The translations under genes were made by a program, and so were the position numbers. A DNA stretch of 19,563 bases from JALWZX01 sp964506905 (GTDB lineage Bacteria; Patescibacteriota; WWE3; 2-01-FULL-39-13). Shown piece by piece: positions 16,492-19,563 of this stretch. Under the pieces are notes generated by a model, which saw nothing but the letters and a program-made list of their open reading frames with translations, was not told the DNA's origin and did no database searches. Location: assembly GCA_964506905.1 (NCBI GenBank), contig CAZDNW010000069.1, positions 1-19,563 on the forward strand. Direction: 5' to 3'. The number at the start of each line of letters is the position of its first letter. Within the stretch, counting starts at the first letter, position 1.

Positions 16492-16568
16492 TGGTGGGTG
16501 GTGTAGGAGTCGAACCTACGACCTTCACAATGTCACTGTGACGCTCTAACCAACTGAGCTAACCACCC
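16492..16568 (-). tRNA. tRNA-Val (GAC)
   Basis: Acceptor GGGTGGT pairs with ACCACCC, then discriminator A and encoded CCA. D arm GCTC...GAGC, anticodon stem TCACA/TGTGA with loop GTGACAT giving anticodon GAC, and T stem GTAGG/CCTAC with TTCGACT loop are all intact. It follows clpP and precedes a partial copy of its own 3' half. Confidence 0.97.
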
Positions 16569-16577
16569 ATGGTCAAT

Positions 16578-16606
16578 AAATATATTACAATAATGTTAAT
16601 ATATTT
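16578..16606. repeat. 10-bp A/T inverted repeat between clpP and tRNA-Val
   Basis: AAATATATTA and TAATATATTT pair perfectly around a 9-nt loop, 41 nt after the clpP stop and 9 nt before the tRNA-Val 5' end. All-A/T arms make it weak thermodynamically and partly expected in AT-rich DNA. It may be an RNA-processing or weak termination site. Confidence 0.3.
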
Positions 16607-16647
16607 CAACCAATCCTTAGCAACTTTTACTTTAATTTCAACCAACT

Positions 16648-17226
16648 CTATAAAATCTTATCAATCATTCCGTACTTTTGAGCTTCTTTAGCTGTCATCC
16701 AATGATCCCTTTCTATATCTTCCATTATCTTGCTTACTTTTTGCCCAGAATGTTTTGCAATTATTTCAGCAGATTCTTTTTTTAATTTTGCCATTTCTTT
16801 TACATAAATTTCTAAATCTGTAGTTTGCCCTTCTGTACCACCCAAAGGTTGATGAATCATTGTTCTAGCATGTGATAATGAAAATCTTTTACCTTTAGTT
16901 CCAGATACTAATATTAATGCTGCCGCAGAAGCTGCTAACCCTAAGTTTATTGTTTGAATATCAGGTTTTACAACTTGCATTGTGTCATATATTGCAAGCC
17001 CTGCATAAACCATTCCACCTGGACTATTTATATACAATTTAATATCTTTATCTTTTGATTCACTTTCCAAAAACAACATTTGTGCAATTACTGTATCTGC
17101 ACTTTCCATAGTAATAGTTCCAGTTAAGAATATAATTCTCTCTTTTAGTAATCTTGAATATATATCGTAAGAACGATCATAACCTCTTGGGTCTCGTTCT
17201 ACTACAATTGGTACTAATGTGCTCAT
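16648..17226 (-). CDS. clpP: ATP-dependent Clp protease proteolytic subunit
   Basis: Serine peptidase that forms a double heptamer and degrades proteins unfolded by a Clp ATPase. At 192 aa it has normal length with a short N-terminal loop. The catalytic triad fits exactly: Ser100 in GLAASAAALIL, His125 in TMIHQPLGG and Asp174 in ERDHWMTAKEAQKYG, with the same spacing (25 and 49) as E. coli ClpP. The oxyanion/handle region INSPGGMVYAGLAIYDTMQ is present. The residue after the nucleophile Ser is Ala instead of the usual Met. It lies 12 nt after tig, a classical pair, but clpX is not next; tRNA-Val follows instead. TATAAA is 5 nt before the ATG. Confidence 0.97.
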   Translation of the reverse strand: MSTLVPIVVERDPRGYDRSYDIYSRLLKERIIFLTGTITMESADTVIAQMLFLESESKDKDIKLYINSPGGMVYAGLAIYDTMQVVKPDIQTINLGLAASAAALILVSGTKGKRFSLSHARTMIHQPLGGTEGQTTDLEIYVKEMAKLKKESAEIIAKHSGQKVSKIMEDIERDHWMTAKEAQKYGMIDKIL

Positions 17227-17238
17227 GATTTTTTATAA

Positions 17239-18225
17239 TTATTTAGACTTTTTGCTTTTAGCATCTTTCTTTTTAGAAGTTTCTTTTTTAGTTGTCTTCT
17301 CTTTTTTTTCTTCTTTTTTTGCATTATCGTCTTTTTTAGATTTGTTTTTGGTATCTACATCCTTTTTAGAATCTTTATCTTTTTTACTTCCTTTTTCAGC
17401 CATATCGCTAAGTTGCTCTAATGTTTTATTTTTCATTAGAATCGCTTTTATATATAATCTTTGATCAGGTTGGTTAAGGATTTCCCTGCTCTTTTCATCT
17501 GGAACAGCAGCTATTGTTTGGTCTATTTCAGTATCTGTTACTTCAACACCTAATTCTTTAGAAATCTCAGTTACAACAAATTCTCCTTTAAGTGTTGCCT
17601 CCGCTGACTTTCTGTAATCTTTTCTTAAATCATCTGCTGTCTTATTTATTGATTTTAAATATTCATCAACTGTTATTCCTAATTTAGCAGTTTGATCAAT
17701 TAACGATGTCATCATTCGGTCTGTTTCCTCATCAATTAAAACATCTGGTACACCAACTTCACTGTTTTGTAGTAATATATCTACGATTTGTTGATTAGTT
17801 AATTTGGTTTTAGATTCTTTTCCTTGATTTACTTTTTCATATGTGGAAGTTAGAGCCTTTTTATAATCCCCAATCTTTATTTCTGGCATTTCAACGAAAA
17901 TAATTTCAATTTCTAAATCTTCCCCTTCTTCAAATTTAATTATATTAAATCTTGGTTGTACAATTGGTTTGTATTTATATTGATTTTGAACTTCTTCGTA
18001 AATTTTAGGAAGTAAATGATTTAGTGCGTGACCTCTTAATTTACCCATATCGACTTGTTTTTTCACTAAATCGAGAGGTGCTTGGCCTTTTCTAAAACCT
18101 TTGACTTCCACATGTTGTGCCTCATGTTCTAAAGCTTCTTTATAAGCTTTATCTACAACTTCTTTTGAGTCGGTTACTTTAACTTTATATACATTATTTG
18201 GTAGTTTTTCTACTTCTGTTTTCAT
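17239..18225 (-). CDS. tig: Trigger factor lacking the PPIase domain
   Basis: Ribosome-associated chaperone that shields nascent chains at the exit tunnel. The N-terminal ribosome-binding domain (about 1-120) carries the signature GFRKGQAP (43-50) and the typical EVEKLPNNVYKVKV start. The FKBP-type prolyl isomerase domain, normally about residues 150-245, is absent: after KIGDYKKAL a short charged linker leads to the C-terminal chaperone domain (about 140-272; SEVGVPDVLIDEETDRM, then ELGVEVTDTEIDQTIAAV). The length is 328 aa versus about 430. The last 50 residues (279-328) are almost wholly Lys, Asp, Glu, Ser and Thr and look disordered and basic, perhaps adding rRNA affinity. clpP follows 12 nt later, so the two are co-transcribed. 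Confidence 0.94.
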   Translation of the reverse strand: MKTEVEKLPNNVYKVKVTDSKEVVDKAYKEALEHEAQHVEVKGFRKGQAPLDLVKKQVDMGKLRGHALNHLLPKIYEEVQNQYKYKPIVQPRFNIIKFEEGEDLEIEIIFVEMPEIKIGDYKKALTSTYEKVNQGKESKTKLTNQQIVDILLQNSEVGVPDVLIDEETDRMMTSLIDQTAKLGITVDEYLKSINKTADDLRKDYRKSAEATLKGEFVVTEISKELGVEVTDTEIDQTIAAVPDEKSREILNQPDQRLYIKAILMKNKTLEQLSDMAEKGSKKDKDSKKDVDTKNKSKKDDNAKKEEKKEKTTKKETSKKKDAKSKKSK

Positions 18226-18247
18226 ATGTTTTTGGGCATTGCAAAGT

Positions 18248-18267
18248 GCATATTCACTATTGAATGC
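18248..18267 (-). other. Small hairpin in tig leader
   Basis: GCATTCA and TGAATGC-type arms pair over 7 bp with a 2-nt bulge and a 4-nt loop in the putative tig 5' leader. It may be chance. Confidence 0.2.
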
Positions 18268-18283
18268 TGACTAACTGTTTAAA

Positions 18284-18312
18284 ATTATACTATATAGAGG
18301 GTTAATTGCCAT
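18284..18312 (-). promoter_or_regulatory. Putative tig-clpP promoter
   Basis: On the minus strand ATGGCA (18312-18307, 4 of 6 to consensus) and a perfect TATAAT (18289-18284) are separated by 17 nt. Initiation about 7 nt downstream would give a leader of roughly 50 nt before the tig ATG. This is the best-spaced promoter-like pair in the window. Confidence 0.4.
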
Positions 18313-18329
18313 AACCTAACTATTAGCCA

Positions 18330-19454
18330 TTATTTTTCTTCTTTTTCGTTAACCTGTTTTTTGGGTGTAGCTTCTACAACAGGTTTACTATTTGAAAAAT
18401 ACTGCCTTGTTAATTCCCCTAATAATAATGAACTAGAAATTATATATAAAAATACATTTACATATGGAATTAATGATAATAGTGAAAATATAAACACACC
18501 AGCAATTAATTTATATACAATAGAGTATCTATTTCTTTCTGTAATTATAAAACTCCCAATAAATATGCTAAAAAATATTGGTGATAAATACATTGATGCG
18601 TACAAAAATCCCCAAAGTAAAATTGAATATACAAATGGAAATATCATAATTAACAATGCTAACCCCACTGTAAGAATTGAAAACCCTGCTAAAAATCCTG
18701 CTAGTAAGTCTTTAATCATATTTGTTCTCATGCTTGATACAGTTTTTTCAAGCCATTGTCGCTGTGTGGATATAAGAAATAATCCAAATAATATTATTAC
18801 TAAAACAAAAAATATTGTAGATAATATTGTGTATTCGTGTGATTCTTTTTTATCCATTTCAAATTGTTTCCAAAAGTTTTTCTCAATGGTTTTACCTTCA
18901 ATGTAAGCTTTATCTGTTATATTTGGTCGTGTATCAGCGAAATAAAAATCACCTAATACTTTACCTGATATTCTTATTTCTGCTTCGGGTGAAAAACTTA
19001 AATTTAGATTTTGGCCTATACGCCCTTCGTGAATAAATGTTGTAGTATATCCATAAACGCTTTTTTCAATTTCACCTATTGCTGATATATATACATGTTG
19101 AGTTATAAAGCCAAGTGATTGTGATATTGGAGCTTTAACATCAATGTTATCTAATGACAATGCATAAACAGATCCATTAACCTTTTCATTAATTCTAACT
19201 CTTTTAGCTATTATAAATAAATTACCGTTTACTTCTTTATCAATTGTAACTATATCACCAATTAAAATAGAATCTGAATTTAATGGTGATGTTATAACAA
19301 GAGCATCTGATTCTGTATTTTGTGTTTCTATTCTTGGGGAATTCTCAGAATAAACTTTTGCATTAGCTTTGTTTGGAACAATAAGAATAGTTATAGATAC
19401 CAAGCTAATTATAAATAATGATAAAAGGGTTTTAGATGTAAATTTAAATTTCAT
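18330..19454 (-). CDS. Secreted beta-helix (bactofilin-like) membrane protein
   Basis: The open frame reaches 19505 inside tRNA-Leu; ATG 19454 is chosen because a signal peptide follows it, giving 374 aa. Signal peptide about 1-32 with an A-N-A site before Lys33. Residues about 50-190 form short repeated strands with regular G, V and I (IGDIVTIDKEVNGNLFII, then RINEKVNGSVYA, later ISGKVLGDF), resembling the polymer-forming bactofilin beta-helix. Four or so membrane helices follow (about 209-229, 251-272, 274-303, 314-346), with a charged C-terminal tail. So the repeat domain should face outside and the tail the cytoplasm. Such exported bactofilin-like plus membrane proteins occur in several bacteria, without a settled function. 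The tRNA-Leu 3' end is 21 nt upstream, so they may share a transcript. Confidence 0.8.
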   Translation of the reverse strand: MKFKFTSKTLLSLFIISLVSITILIVPNKANAKVYSENSPRIETQNTESDALVITSPLNSDSILIGDIVTIDKEVNGNLFIIAKRVRINEKVNGSVYALSLDNIDVKAPISQSLGFITQHVYISAIGEIEKSVYGYTTTFIHEGRIGQNLNLSFSPEAEIRISGKVLGDFYFADTRPNITDKAYIEGKTIEKNFWKQFEMDKKESHEYTILSTIFFVLVIILFGLFLISTQRQWLEKTVSSMRTNMIKDLLAGFLAGFSILTVGLALLIMIFPFVYSILLWGFLYASMYLSPIFFSIFIGSFIITERNRYSIVYKLIAGVFIFSLLSLIPYVNVFLYIISSSLLLGELTRQYFSNSKPVVEATPKKQVNEKEEK

Positions 19455-19475
19455 ATAAATTACTAAATTAATTAT

Positions 19476-19563
19476 TGGTGCCGAGGAGAGGACTCGAACC
19501 TCCACTCTGTTATCCAGAACATGATCCTAAGTCATGCGCGTCTACCAATTCCGCCACCTCGGC
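19476..19563 (-). tRNA. tRNA-Leu (TAG)
   Basis: Acceptor GCCGAGG pairs with CCTCGGC, then A and encoded CCA. Anticodon stem CATGA/TCATG encloses CTTAGGA, giving anticodon TAG. A long variable arm is present as in all bacterial tRNA-Leu. The 5' base coincides with the last base of the window, so its promoter lies outside. Confidence 0.95.

Noticed and set aside
16386..16531. CRISPR-like or permuted/split tRNA reading of the direct repeat
   Set aside because: There are only two copies, both plainly tRNA-Val sequence. The intact tRNA needs no piece from the copy, so a split or intron-containing tRNA is not required.
19455..19505. N-terminal 17-codon extension of the beta-helix protein
   Set aside because: It overlaps the 3' end of tRNA-Leu, and the signal peptide begins at the next ATG (19454).
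1376..19505. UGA-recoding (as in Gracilibacteria/Absconditabacteria)
   Set aside because: All conserved genes read full length with no internal TGA, and the ATPase ends naturally at TGA.

Overview
The window is strongly AT-rich, densely packed and mostly coded on the minus strand. Most starts lack a visible Shine-Dalgarno sequence. The standard code fits: conserved genes read through without internal TGA, and one gene ends in TGA. Several housekeeping proteins lack usual accessory domains: PheT without the EMAP-type tRNA-binding domain, ThrS without TGS, trigger factor without the PPIase domain. Together this suggests a reduced-genome bacterium of the Candidate Phyla Radiation (Patescibacteria), for example a Dojkabacteria-, Katanobacteria- or Microgenomates-like lineage. 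The phylum is inferred from style and cannot be fixed here.

Layout. 1-1147 (minus): tRNA-Tyr followed by an LCP-family envelope gene that runs off the left edge. 1376-5175 (plus): a class A penicillin-binding protein, then two tandem paralogous membrane proteins that look like lycopene cyclase-domain proteins. 5184-11403 (minus): the classical translation cluster thrS-infC-rpmI-rplT-pheS-pheT, in the same order as in E. coli. 11567-15266 (minus): a P2-like P-type cation ATPase and a mannose-1-phosphate guanylyltransferase. 15311-16568 (minus): tRNA-Val, a duplicated copy of its 3' half, and an unknown multi-span membrane protein. 16648-18225 (minus): tig and clpP. 18330-19563 (minus): tRNA-Leu and a secreted beta-helix (bactofilin-like) membrane protein.

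How it works together. The window combines protein synthesis and quality control (two synthetases, IF3, L35, L20, trigger factor, ClpP, three tRNAs) with envelope functions (PBP1A, LCP ligase-like protein, GDP-mannose supply, membrane proteins). No phage, insertion sequence, CRISPR or defence system was recognised. The observations most worth checking are the partial tRNA-Val duplication, the Arg in the P-type ATPase signature (DKTRTLT), the non-AUG infC start with strong RNA hairpins around infC (one at the position of the E. coli L20 operator), and the paired lycopene cyclase-like genes with no carotenoid genes nearby.
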